DNA from: an uncultured Dorea sp.
GTDB lineage: Bacteria > Bacillota > Clostridia > Lachnospirales > Lachnospiraceae
Assembly (NCBI GenBank): GCA_910584095.1
Contig: CAJTYU010000049.1
Coordinates: 1-12,522 of the forward strand
Reading direction: 5' to 3'
DNA length: 12,522 nucleotides
In this document: one piece after another, positions 6,658-12,522 of the stretch
Numbering within the stretch: the first letter of the stretch is position 1
Layout of the letters: the number at the start of each line of letters is the position of its first letter
Notes under the pieces: generated by a model
The model's input: only the letters and a program-made list of their open reading frames with translations
Databases searched by the model: none
Told to the model about the DNA's origin: nothing
Translations under genes and position numbers: made by a program

Positions 6658-6942
6658 ATGATGAAATTAAACCTTCAGTATTTCGCTCATAAAAAGGGAG
6701 TAGGTTCTACCAAGAACGGACGTGACTCCGAGTCTAAGAGATTAGGCGCCAAGAGGGCAGACGGACAGTTTGTAAAGGCTGGCAACATTCTCTACAGACA
6801 GCGCGGAACAAAGATTCATCCGGGAACAAATGTAGGCCGCGGAGGCGACGATACATTATTCGCACTGGTTGACGGCGTTGTACGTTTTGAGAGAAAAGGA
6901 AGAGATAAGAAACAGGTTTCTATCTATCCAGTTGCAGAATAG
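6658..6942 (+). CDS. rpmA: 50S ribosomal protein L27 with cleavable N-terminal extension
   Basis: A 94-residue L27, whose N-terminal tail reaches toward the peptidyl-transferase centre. It begins MMKLNLQYF followed by AHKKGVGSTKNGRDSESKR. The first nine residues match the Firmicutes extension (MLKLNLQFF in S. aureus) that Prp removes before alanine, leaving a mature AHKK start like E. coli L27. Two ATGs occur in tandem (6658, 6661). The first is preferred because it keeps the nine-residue extension length and lies ten bases from AGGAGG (6642-6647). Further family blocks are GNILYRQRGTKIHPGTNVGRG and DDTLFALVDGVVRFE. Confidence 0.97.
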   Translation: MMKLNLQYFAHKKGVGSTKNGRDSESKRLGAKRADGQFVKAGNILYRQRGTKIHPGTNVGRGGDDTLFALVDGVVRFERKGRDKKQVSIYPVAE

Positions 6943-6960
6943 TTTGAATGAGGTGACTTA

Positions 6961-7004
6961 AAAGTGCTGCGAAATGACTGACTTCAGTTGTGGAACAGCA
7001 CTTT
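6961..7004 (+). promoter_or_regulatory. Hairpin in the rpmA-obgE spacer, possible attenuator or processing site
   Basis: AAAGTGCTG (6961-6969) pairs perfectly with CAGCACTTT (6996-7004). Inside, ACTGA (6977-6981) pairs with TCAGT (6984-6988), separated from the outer stem by a symmetric 7-by-7 internal loop. The T-run after the stem is weak (ATTGTT), so full termination is doubtful. Partial termination or RNase processing could set the ratio of L27 to Obg. Confidence 0.4.
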
Positions 7005-7080
7005 ATTGTTATACGAACCGGGTACCTGGCTGCCTGTATCTTTCCAGCCGCTTTACTTCTGAAATCCACTGCTTACGGAG

Positions 7081-7123
7081 AATTGGAAGCGAAGGGCAAT
7101 TCAGATACCGGCGGCTTCCAGTT
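7081..7123 (+). promoter_or_regulatory. Hairpin just ahead of the obgE ribosome-binding site
   Basis: AATTGGAAGC (7081-7090) pairs with GCTTCCAGTT (7114-7123), ten base pairs with one G-U. It ends 12 bases before the AAGGA that serves obgE (7134-7138). A smaller stem GGCTG (7028-7032) / CAGCC (7045-7049) lies upstream. Together with the 6961-7004 hairpin, it makes this whole 203-bp spacer look like a structured intra-operon region. Function is unknown. Confidence 0.3.
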
Positions 7124-7145
7124 GATTCGCAGAAAGGATTTTAAC

Positions 7146-8432
7146 ATGTTTGCAGACAGGGCAAAGATATTTATTAAATCAGGGAAGGGCGGAGACGGAC
7201 ACATCAGCTTCCGCAGAGAGCTGTATGTCCCCAACGGGGGGCCTGACGGCGGCGACGGCGGCCGGGGAGGCGATGTGATCTTTGAGGTGGACGAGGGATT
7301 AAATACCCTCCAGGATTTCCGTCATAAGAGAAAATTTGCCGCAAGAGACGGAGAGCAGGGCGGCAAACGGCGCTGCCACGGAAAAAATGCAGAAGATATT
7401 ATACTGAGGGTTCCGGAAGGAACGGTGATCAAAGAGGCTGAATCCGGCAAGGTAATTGCGGATATGTCCGGGGAAAACCGGCGGCAGATCATCTTAAAGG
7501 GCGGCCGGGGAGGCCTTGGCAACCAGCATTTTGCAACGGCAACCATGCAGATCCCCAAATATGCCCAGCCAGGTCAGCCAGGTCAGGAGCTGTGGGTGAA
7601 TCTGGAATTGAAGGTCATTGCAGACGTAGGGCTTGTGGGCTTCCCGAATGTGGGAAAGTCTACGCTTCTTTCAAGAGTTACCAACGCCCAGCCTAAGATC
7701 GCCAACTATCACTTTACGACTCTGAACCCGAATCTGGGAGTCGTAGATCTTACGGACGGACGCGGATTTGTAATGGCAGATATTCCGGGACTGATCGAGG
7801 GGGCGTCGGAAGGGGTGGGGCTTGGCCACGAATTTCTGCGCCACATTGAACGCACAAAGCTGATCATCCATGTGGTAGACGCGGCGGGAACCGAAGGCCG
7901 CGATCCGGTGGAGGATATCCGCAAGATCAATGAAGAGCTTAGGGCATATAATCCGGAGATTGCCGCAAGACCACAGGTAATCGCGGCAAATAAGATCGAT
8001 GCGATCTATCGTGAGGACGGAACCGATCCGGTTTGGAGGCTGCAGCAGGAATTTGAGCCGGAAGGCTATCCGGTATTTCCTATATCTGGGGTGACCGGGG
8101 AAGGGCTGAATGCACTGCTTTACCATGTATCCTGCCGTTTGAAAGAATTAGATGACGCTCCCATTATTTTCCAGCAGGAGTATTTCCCGGAGGATGAGCT
8201 GATCTATGTGGATCTGCCCTTTACCGTGGAAAAAGAAGACGGCATGTATGTGGTGGAAGGCCCTAAGATAGAGAAAATGCTGGGATATACCAATCTGGAT
8301 ACGGAAAAGGGTTTCGCATTTTTTCAGAAATTCCTAAAAGATACGGGGATTCTGGGGGAATTAGAAGCGGCAGGTATTGAAGAAGGGGATACAGTGCGGA
8401 TGTACAACCTTCAGTTCGACTATTATAAATAA
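7146..8432 (+). CDS. obgE: GTPase Obg/CgtA, 50S assembly and stress GTPase
   Basis: A 428-residue protein, the usual Obg length. Domains in order: the glycine-rich Obg fold (about 1-158, with GGPDGGDGGRGG at 31-42), the GTPase domain with Walker A GFPNVGKS (165-172), DIPG (212-215) and NKID (282-285), and a C-terminal OCT domain (about 347-425). It binds the late 50S subunit and links GTP/ppGpp levels to ribosome assembly. The ATG at 7146 opens the canonical MFADRAKIFIKSGKGGDG and follows AAGGA at 7134-7138. An in-frame extension upstream to about 6990 is open but is not Obg-like and crosses two RNA hairpins, so it is rejected. Essential in many bacteria. Confidence 0.97.
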   Translation: MFADRAKIFIKSGKGGDGHISFRRELYVPNGGPDGGDGGRGGDVIFEVDEGLNTLQDFRHKRKFAARDGEQGGKRRCHGKNAEDIILRVPEGTVIKEAESGKVIADMSGENRRQIILKGGRGGLGNQHFATATMQIPKYAQPGQPGQELWVNLELKVIADVGLVGFPNVGKSTLLSRVTNAQPKIANYHFTTLNPNLGVVDLTDGRGFVMADIPGLIEGASEGVGLGHEFLRHIERTKLIIHVVDAAGTEGRDPVEDIRKINEELRAYNPEIAARPQVIAANKIDAIYREDGTDPVWRLQQEFEPEGYPVFPISGVTGEGLNALLYHVSCRLKELDDAPIIFQQEYFPEDELIYVDLPFTVEKEDGMYVVEGPKIEKMLGYTNLDTEKGFAFFQKFLKDTGILGELEAAGIEEGDTVRMYNLQFDYYK

Positions 8433-8499
8433 TAGAGTATCCGTATGGAAACAGCAAGACGGTTTGTGCGGATGATAATAAAAGAGTGAGGAGCAAATA

Positions 8500-8790
8500 A
8501 TGACTACAAAACAGAGAGCCTATTTAAAGAGTCTGGCAATGACTATGGAGCCGGTTCTGCAGATTGGCAAGAACAGTATGACCCCTGAGGTCACAAAGGC
8601 GGTTTCCGAGGCATTAGAAGCCAGAGAACTGATCAAAATCAGTGTTCTGCAGAATTGTGCTAACGACGCAAAAGAACTGGCCGGGGTTCTTGCCGAGCGT
8701 ACGCACTCGCAGGTGGTACAGGTCATCGGCAAAAAGATTGTACTCTACAAAGAAGGAAAAAAAGAGAAAAAGAAGATTGAGTTGCCATAA
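8500..8790 (+). CDS. yhbY: YhbY-family RNA-binding protein (CRS1/YhbY domain)
   Basis: A 96-residue single-domain protein of the CRM (CRS1-YhbY) type that binds pre-50S particles and helps 23S rRNA maturation. It begins MTTKQRAYLKSLAMTMEPVLQIGKNSMTPEV. The QIGKN loop corresponds to the family's GxxG RNA-contact loop but has GKNS where many members have GKGG or GKNG. The C-terminus is lysine-rich (KEGKKEKKKIE). The start follows GAGGAG (8488-8493). It sits right after obgE, another 50S assembly factor, as is usual in Firmicutes (the Bacillus homologue is YqeI). Confidence 0.92.
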   Translation: MTTKQRAYLKSLAMTMEPVLQIGKNSMTPEVTKAVSEALEARELIKISVLQNCANDAKELAGVLAERTHSQVVQVIGKKIVLYKEGKKEKKKIELP

Positions 8791-8830
8791 TTATTTTATG
8801 TAAATAGTTATGACGCAAAGAAAGGGCACT

Positions 8831-9439
8831 ATGAAAATCGGAATCATGGGCGGAACGTTTGACCCTATTCACAATGCGCATCTGATGCTGGCGGAATATG
8901 CCTACAGGACATATTCCTTGGATGAAGTTTGGTTTATGCCGAACGGCAATCCGCCGCACAAACAGAACCAGAAGGGCAGAACCGACGCAGTAAAGCGAGT
9001 TGATATGGTGCGGCTAGCAATTGCCGGTAATTCTGCATTTCGGCTGGAGGAATATGAGAGCAGGCGAAAAGAGATTTCCTATTCCTATCAGACCATGGAG
9101 CATTTCCGGGCAGTTTATCCAAAGCATCATTTTTACTTTATTATCGGTGCAGATTCTCTATTTGCACTAAAAAACTGGGTTCATCCGGAACGTCTCTTAC
9201 AAACCTGTACAATTCTTGCAGCGTGCAGAGATAAGATGAACCAGCATGACCAGATGGAGGCCAAGATTCGGCAACTGAACTGGGAATATCAGGCTGATAT
9301 CCGGCTTCTGGTTACGCCTGTAACCGCTACGGCATCTCAAAAGCTCCGGCAGATGTGTAAGAATGGCCAGTCAATTGCCGCAGAGGTTCCAAAAGCAGTG
9401 GAAGAGTATATTATCAGTCATCATTTATATAGAAATTAA
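8831..9439 (+). CDS. nadD: Nicotinate-nucleotide adenylyltransferase NadD
   Basis: A 202-residue enzyme transferring AMP to nicotinate mononucleotide, giving deamido-NAD, the penultimate step of NAD synthesis. The N-terminus shows GGTFDPIHNAH (7-17), the nucleotidyltransferase HxGH motif with alanine at the glycine position, a variant I also recall in S. aureus NadD. Other blocks are FMPNGNPPHK, SYSYQTM, and FIIGADSLFALKNW. The usual C-terminal ISSTxIR motif is degenerate: TASQKLR at 167-173 keeps only the serine and arginine, with leucine for isoleucine. The end ISHHLY is typical. The ATG at 8831 follows AAAGGG. An in-frame ATG at 8810 lacks a ribosome-binding site and adds non-family residues. 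The order yhbY-nadD-yqeK is classic for Firmicutes. Confidence 0.92.
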   Translation: MKIGIMGGTFDPIHNAHLMLAEYAYRTYSLDEVWFMPNGNPPHKQNQKGRTDAVKRVDMVRLAIAGNSAFRLEEYESRRKEISYSYQTMEHFRAVYPKHHFYFIIGADSLFALKNWVHPERLLQTCTILAACRDKMNQHDQMEAKIRQLNWEYQADIRLLVTPVTATASQKLRQMCKNGQSIAAEVPKAVEEYIISHHLYRN

Positions 9440-9488
9440 TACTTTATACTTTCTTTTTCTAATATAGGTTTAGGGAGATGTGAAAAGG

Positions 9489-10064
9489 ATGAAGGAAAGA
9501 CTTGCTAAAATGCAGAAAAAGATTAAAAAATATCTGGATGACGACAGATATCAGCATACTTTAGGCGTCATGTATACGGCAGGCGCGCTTGCAATGTGCC
9601 ATGGTGTTAATCTAGAGAAAGCATTGACTGCAGGACTCTTACATGACTGCGCCAAATGTATTCCGCCGGAAAAAAAGATAAAGCTCTGTAAGAAAAATCA
9701 TATTTTGATCTCGGAGGTTGAATATGAAAATCCGGGTTTGCTGCATGCCAAGCTTGGCGCATTTTACGCGGAGAAGAAATATCATATAGACGACGCAGAT
9801 ATTCTTTGCGCAATCCGATGCCATACTACCGGACGACCGGCTATGAGTCCGCTGGACAAGGTTATTTATATTGCAGATTACATTGAACCCGGAAGGCTGG
9901 AACTTCCAAATATGAATATTGTGCGGAAGCTGGCGTTTCAAGATCTGGATTTGTGCGTCTGCAGGATTCTGGAGGATTCGCTGATATATCTGGAATCCAG
10001 AAATATTCCGTTGGATCCGATAACAGAAAGAACTTATCGATACTATAAAGATTTAGACGAGTAG
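9489..10064 (+). CDS. yqeK: HD-domain hydrolase YqeK (probable symmetrical Ap4A hydrolase)
   Basis: A 191-residue HD-domain metallo-hydrolase. Characterised YqeK proteins split diadenosine tetraphosphate into two ADP. Metal-site residues are visible as RYQHTLGV (His23), LLHDCAK (His52-Asp53), LLHAKLG (His86), CHTTG (His102) and the downstream YIADYIEPGR (Asp120), in the family order. The ATG at 9489 is chosen, with AGGGAG (9472-9477) 11 bases before it. A GTG at 9480 is only two bases from that site and is less likely. It lies between nadD and rsfS. In many relatives an LCP (LytR-type) gene follows yqeK, but here none does. Confidence 0.92.
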   Translation: MKERLAKMQKKIKKYLDDDRYQHTLGVMYTAGALAMCHGVNLEKALTAGLLHDCAKCIPPEKKIKLCKKNHILISEVEYENPGLLHAKLGAFYAEKKYHIDDADILCAIRCHTTGRPAMSPLDKVIYIADYIEPGRLELPNMNIVRKLAFQDLDLCVCRILEDSLIYLESRNIPLDPITERTYRYYKDLDE

Positions 10065-10082
10065 ATAATCAGGAGGAAAGCT

Positions 10083-10433
10083 ATGAATCAAGCAAAGGAA
10101 ATGGCGCGTACCGCTTATGACGCATTAGAGGAAAAAAAAGGGATTGATATTAAAATCATTGATATATCACAGGTTTCAGTAATTGCCGATTACTTTATTA
10201 TTGCAACTGGAAATAGCAGCAATCAGGTCGGTGCTTTGGTAGATTATGTAGAAGAGCAGATGCATAAGAAAAACTTTCCAATGAAGCAGAGAGAGGGCGG
10301 TGGTCACAGTCCTTGGGTGCTATTAGATTATACGGATATTATTGTCCATGTATTTGAGAAAGAAAGCCGGAGTTTCTATAATTTGGAACATCTTTGGCAT
10401 GACGGGACAGAGATAACAAGACAAAGTTTGTAA
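10083..10433 (+). CDS. rsfS: Ribosome silencing factor RsfS
   Basis: A 116-residue protein of the RsfS/Iojap family. It binds L14 on the 50S subunit and blocks joining with 30S, lowering translation when nutrients are scarce. Family marks are the block DISQVSVIADYFIIATGNSSNQV (positions 27-49), REGGGHSPWVLLDYTDIIVHVF (70-91) and FYNLEHLW near the end. The start has a perfect AGGAGG (10071-10076) six bases before ATG. It is the last gene of the housekeeping operon and is followed at once by a strong terminator. Length is typical. Confidence 0.95.
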   Translation: MNQAKEMARTAYDALEEKKGIDIKIIDISQVSVIADYFIIATGNSSNQVGALVDYVEEQMHKKNFPMKQREGGGHSPWVLLDYTDIIVHVFEKESRSFYNLEHLWHDGTEITRQSL

Positions 10434-10458
10434 AAACGGCAAAGAAATAAGATTAAAA

Positions 10459-10502
10459 GACGCAGATTTGAAAGATATCTTTAATATCTGCGTTCTTTTT
10501 TT
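10459..10502 (+). terminator. Strong intrinsic terminator after rsfS
   Basis: ACGCAGAT (10460-10467) pairs with ATCTGCGT (10486-10493). The inner palindrome AAAGATATCTTT (10471-10482) extends the stem past a small internal loop. The stem is followed by TTC and then seven T (10496-10502). This closes the rplU-to-rsfS transcription unit. Confidence 0.85.
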
Positions 10503-10506
10503 GCAC

Positions 10507-10546
10507 AAAACACGAAAAAGCAGAGTGTACTCTTTTTTTGTGTTTT
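10507..10546. terminator. Second hairpin, possible backup or bidirectional terminator
   Basis: AAAACAC (10507-10513) pairs with GTGTTTT (10540-10546), and AAAAAG (10515-10520) with CTTTTT (10532-10537). The loop contains the palindrome AGAGTGTACTCT. A- and T-runs on both sides would allow termination on either strand, although no minus-strand gene is seen. It could equally be part of the operator cluster listed next. Confidence 0.4.
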
Positions 10547-10588
10547 CTGCTTCGCAGAGCGCGCTCTTAAATAAACAGAGTATACTCT
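10522..10588. promoter_or_regulatory. Cluster of three AGAG-N4-CTCT palindromes, operator-like
   Basis: Three related 12-mers, each preceded by C: AGAGTGTACTCT (10522-10533), AGAGCGCGCTCT (10556-10567, perfect palindrome) and AGAGTATACTCT (10577-10588, perfect, extended to 14 bp by flanking C/G). The arms are invariant while the four central bases vary but stay pyrimidine-purine alternating. Start-to-start spacing is 34 and 21 bp, the latter two helical turns. Such an array suits cooperative binding of a dimeric regulator. The regulator is not identified and none is encoded nearby other than the sigma pair. Confidence 0.45.
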
Positions 10589-10630
10589 GTATTATATATC
10601 ATGATTTTAGATGATTTTCCTAAAAAAGTA

Positions 10631-10649
10631 GTCATAAATCATTTATGAC
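10631..10649. promoter_or_regulatory. Perfect 19-bp palindrome upstream of the ECF sigma gene
   Basis: GTCATAAATCATTTATGAC has perfect 9-bp arms around one central base. It lies about 20 bp before the candidate ECF promoter and differs in sequence from the AGAG-N4-CTCT sites. It has no T-run after it, so it looks more like an operator than a terminator. Confidence 0.4.
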
Positions 10650-10667
10650 AACAAAAAACAAAGTCAA

Positions 10668-10694
10668 TGCACCTAAATACAAAAGTCTTTCGTC
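10668..10694 (+). promoter_or_regulatory. Candidate ECF-type autoregulatory promoter
   Basis: TGCACC (10668-10673) and CGTC (10691-10694) are 17 bp apart, resembling ECF promoters (-35 TGAAAC/TGCAAC, -10 CGTC or CGTA). The first box has one mismatch to TGCAAC. The predicted start near 10701 would leave a leader of about 30 nt that contains the AAGGAGG at 10717-10723. Autoregulation is common for ECF operons, so position supports the call. Confidence 0.35.
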
Positions 10695-10730
10695 TAATAA
10701 GTGAAAAAGCTGCAGGAAGGAGGAAAATTA

Positions 10731-11225
10731 TTGGATACAGCACTTGTAAAACGCGCACAAAAACAAGATATGGATGCATTTGTACATTTGATAGAAAAGA
10801 ACAAAAATAATCTATACAAGGTTGCAAAAAGCTATCTGGGAAACGAGGAGGATATTGCGGATGCAATACAAGATACGGTTCTTTCAGCTTATGAGCATAT
10901 CCATGAATTAAGAACTGCATCTTATTTTAAGACTTGGATTACTCGGATTCTGATTAATCACTGCAATGATTTATTGAGACAGCAGAAGCGGTGTTTTGTT
11001 TCAGACCAAATTGAGAGGGAAGGCAGCGCAGAGCCGAAGGATGACCGGGAATTTTATGAATTGATCGGAGAACTTCCGGAGGACTACCGTATGATATTTT
11101 TACTGTATTACGGAGAAGGATTTCGAACAGGCGAAATTGCACAGATCCTGAATATGAATGAAAATACGGTAAAAAGCAAACTCAGAAGAGGCAGGGATAA
11201 GTTGAAGCATATCTTATGTTACTAG
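10731..11225 (+). CDS. ECF-type RNA polymerase sigma factor
   Basis: A 164-residue sigma factor of the extracytoplasmic-function group. Region 2 spans about 10-80 (VKRAQKQDMDAFVHLIEKN, then YLGNEEDIADAIQDTVLSAYEHI and YFKTWITRILINHCND). Region 4 spans about 105-160, with the helix-turn-helix RTGEIAQILNMNENTVKSKL and RGRDKLK. Region 3 is absent, as expected for ECF factors. The start is TTG at 10731, seven bases after AAGGAGG. A GTG at 10701 in frame has no ribosome-binding site and would add residues encoded by that site itself. The following gene encodes a membrane protein that is probably its anti-sigma factor. It resembles SigV/SigW-like factors of Clostridia; the stress sensed is unknown. 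Confidence 0.92.
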   Translation: MDTALVKRAQKQDMDAFVHLIEKNKNNLYKVAKSYLGNEEDIADAIQDTVLSAYEHIHELRTASYFKTWITRILINHCNDLLRQQKRCFVSDQIEREGSAEPKDDREFYELIGELPEDYRMIFLLYYGEGFRTGEIAQILNMNENTVKSKLRRGRDKLKHILCY

Positions 11226-11257
11226 TTTTATGAAAAATTATAGCAAGGAGATTCTAT

Positions 11258-12403
11258 ATGGGAATATCAGAAAAAAGACTGCGGGATATTTTAGGACGTG
11301 AAATTGAGGTATCAGAGACCGTAAATCAAAGGCTTCAGGATACTTACAGCATATTGGAAAAAAAGCATCTTACTTTTGCGAAGCAAAAACATTATAGGAA
11401 AAACCTGCGTATCGCCGCTGTTATGGCGGCAATCATTTGTCTTGGAATACCAGGAGTGGTATATGCATCAGTAAAGTCAGGATTTTTTGAGGGAATGTTT
11501 GGAAATGAGACAAAGAAATCTACAGATGTAATTCATACGGAGATAGACGATGGCAAGGGAAAAACAGTAGCTGTTGATATACCTTCTAAGGAATATGTTC
11601 CTGTAGATGGAGAAAAAGCAGAAAAACTGCTTGGACAATGGGTAATGGATGAGCCTATCCTAACAAAAATCGGCGAACATACTCTGACAATACAAAGTTT
11701 TGCGTATGATAAAAATGGGGCGCTGATGTATTTTACTCTGGAAAGGGAAGGAGGCGTAACAGCTCTTACCGGCGATATGGATACAAATCTTACAAAAGGA
11801 GCGTATTTTACAAATGACTCAGATTTTTATTTTCGGATAGAAGCAGCAGAAGAGATTGTGGGCGCCGACAATACCTATGTAGATATGGAAAAAAGTACCG
11901 GAGAAAAGCTATATTGTTCTTCTTATATTCTTTGGCCGGAAGAAGTAAAAGACGAAAGTCCTATAGAGCTTGTGATTGACAAATACCCGGGACCTATGAA
12001 AGAATTAGACGCAATAACCGATGAAGCAAAAGAGCAGGAATGGTGGAATCAGACAGAAACGGAAAGGATTAATCTTACCAATAAAGGACAGATTCCCGTT
12101 CAATGTATTGATCTGGGCAGCAATGGATATATTGAATATTCTCCGGTTTCCATCTGTATTGATATGTCAAAGGGATTAGGACTCTCAGACGAAGAGGCTG
12201 CGGATCCATATTATATGAATCATTTGGAAATAAAATATAAAGATGGAAGCAGTTATGTAATATTTGACAAAACAGATAATATTGCTAACAGCGGTTATGT
12301 ACTTGGAACAGATAAGTGGTATAAGACAATGTTCAACCGGCTGGTAGAAATCGATCAGATCGCTGAAATAATTGTAAATGATGTAAGCTTTCCAATGCAG
12401 TAA
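11258..12403 (+). CDS. Membrane-anchored anti-sigma-like protein (DUF4179-type)
   Basis: A 381-residue protein with a cytoplasmic N-terminus of about 48 residues, one membrane segment (about 51-71, IAAVMAAIICLGIPGVVYA) preceded by basic residues (KQKHYRKNLR), and a large outside domain of about 310 residues. This matches the layout of anti-sigma proteins that follow ECF genes in Clostridia (DUF4179-like), which hold the sigma factor at the membrane until a signal arrives. The short N-terminal region lacks the HxxxCxxC zinc motif of many anti-sigma factors. The outer domain is rich in Asp/Glu, Tyr and Trp and has no motif I recognise. The start follows AAGGAG at seven bases and lies 32 bp after the sigma stop. 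Anti-sigma role is inferred from position and architecture. Confidence 0.72.
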   Translation: MGISEKRLRDILGREIEVSETVNQRLQDTYSILEKKHLTFAKQKHYRKNLRIAAVMAAIICLGIPGVVYASVKSGFFEGMFGNETKKSTDVIHTEIDDGKGKTVAVDIPSKEYVPVDGEKAEKLLGQWVMDEPILTKIGEHTLTIQSFAYDKNGALMYFTLEREGGVTALTGDMDTNLTKGAYFTNDSDFYFRIEAAEEIVGADNTYVDMEKSTGEKLYCSSYILWPEEVKDESPIELVIDKYPGPMKELDAITDEAKEQEWWNQTETERINLTNKGQIPVQCIDLGSNGYIEYSPVSICIDMSKGLGLSDEEAADPYYMNHLEIKYKDGSSYVIFDKTDNIANSGYVLGTDKWYKTMFNRLVEIDQIAEIIVNDVSFPMQ

Positions 12404-12522
12404 TTTTCTAAATCAGTTCTAAATATTCAAGATAACTTTATCATGTATAATATGATGCAGACATCATAGGGGACTATGAAAAAAAGTCTGTAAAAGTTAT
12501 TTAAGCAATGAACGATTAGGTC
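12404..12522. other. Non-coding end of window with a -10-like box and short palindrome
   Basis: No gene is supported here. TATAAT at 12446-12451 lacks a good -35 at the right distance. TATGATG (12451-12457) and CATCATA (12462-12468) form a perfect 7-bp inverted repeat with a CAGA loop directly after it. AGGGG followed by ATG at 12476 opens only a five-codon frame (MKKSL). No strong terminator follows the anti-sigma gene. Confidence 0.35.

Noticed and set aside
6990..7145. Open in-frame extension upstream of obgE adding 52 residues
   Set aside because: The added residues are not Obg-like, there is no ribosome-binding site at 6990, and the stretch overlaps two RNA hairpins. The ATG at 7146 gives the standard 428-residue protein.
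1..12522. CRISPR array, tRNA or rRNA genes, transposase, phage or defence genes
   Set aside because: No regularly spaced repeats, no cloverleaf or rRNA-like stretches, and no such coding sequences were seen on either strand.

Overview
The window looks like chromosomal DNA of a Gram-positive anaerobe of the class Clostridia, most likely Lachnospiraceae. This rests on gene content and order: a B12-type radical SAM protein followed by DUF2344, then rplU-ysxB(prp)-rpmA-obgE-yhbY-nadD-yqeK-rsfS. It also rests on an L27 with the cleavable Firmicutes N-terminal extension, strong AGGAGG ribosome-binding sites, and an ECF sigma/anti-sigma pair of a type common in gut Clostridia. The species cannot be named from the sequence alone.

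Layout, all genes on the + strand. (1) 1-1824: the 3' part of the radical SAM gene overlaps a TTG-started DUF2344 gene. (2) 1825-2152: a non-coding, AT-rich stretch holding a 74-bp hairpin-shaped palindrome, a likely sigma-A promoter and a GC-rich structured leader. (3) 2153-5820: a tight four-gene block with ybaK (Cys-tRNA deacylase), a feedback-type aspartokinase, a metal-dependent amidohydrolase and asnA. Two of the four enzymes use aspartate. From my recollection of clostridial genomes, a ribonuclease E/G gene usually lies between DUF2344 and rplU, so this block appears to replace or displace it. (4) 5821-8790: a promoter and probable L21 autoregulatory leader, then rplU, prp, rpmA, a 203-bp structured spacer, obgE and yhbY. 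These are ribosomal proteins, the protease that matures L27, and ribosome-assembly factors. (5) 8831-10433: nadD (NAD synthesis), yqeK (HD-domain Ap4A hydrolase) and rsfS (ribosome silencing factor), closed by a strong intrinsic terminator. (6) 10434-10730: an intergenic region dense in palindromes. (7) 10731-12403: an ECF sigma factor and a membrane-anchored anti-sigma-like protein, probably an autoregulated two-gene signalling unit. 12404-12522 holds no recognisable gene.

Most coding content is conserved housekeeping. I found no clear new multi-gene system. The parts most worth a second look are non-coding: three spaced AGAG-N4-CTCT palindromes plus a perfect 19-bp palindrome ahead of the ECF operon, the 74-bp hairpin element and structured leader ahead of ybaK, and the structured rpmA-obgE spacer. 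The sequence also looks AT-richer from about 8.8 kb onward, and most clearly in the ECF module.
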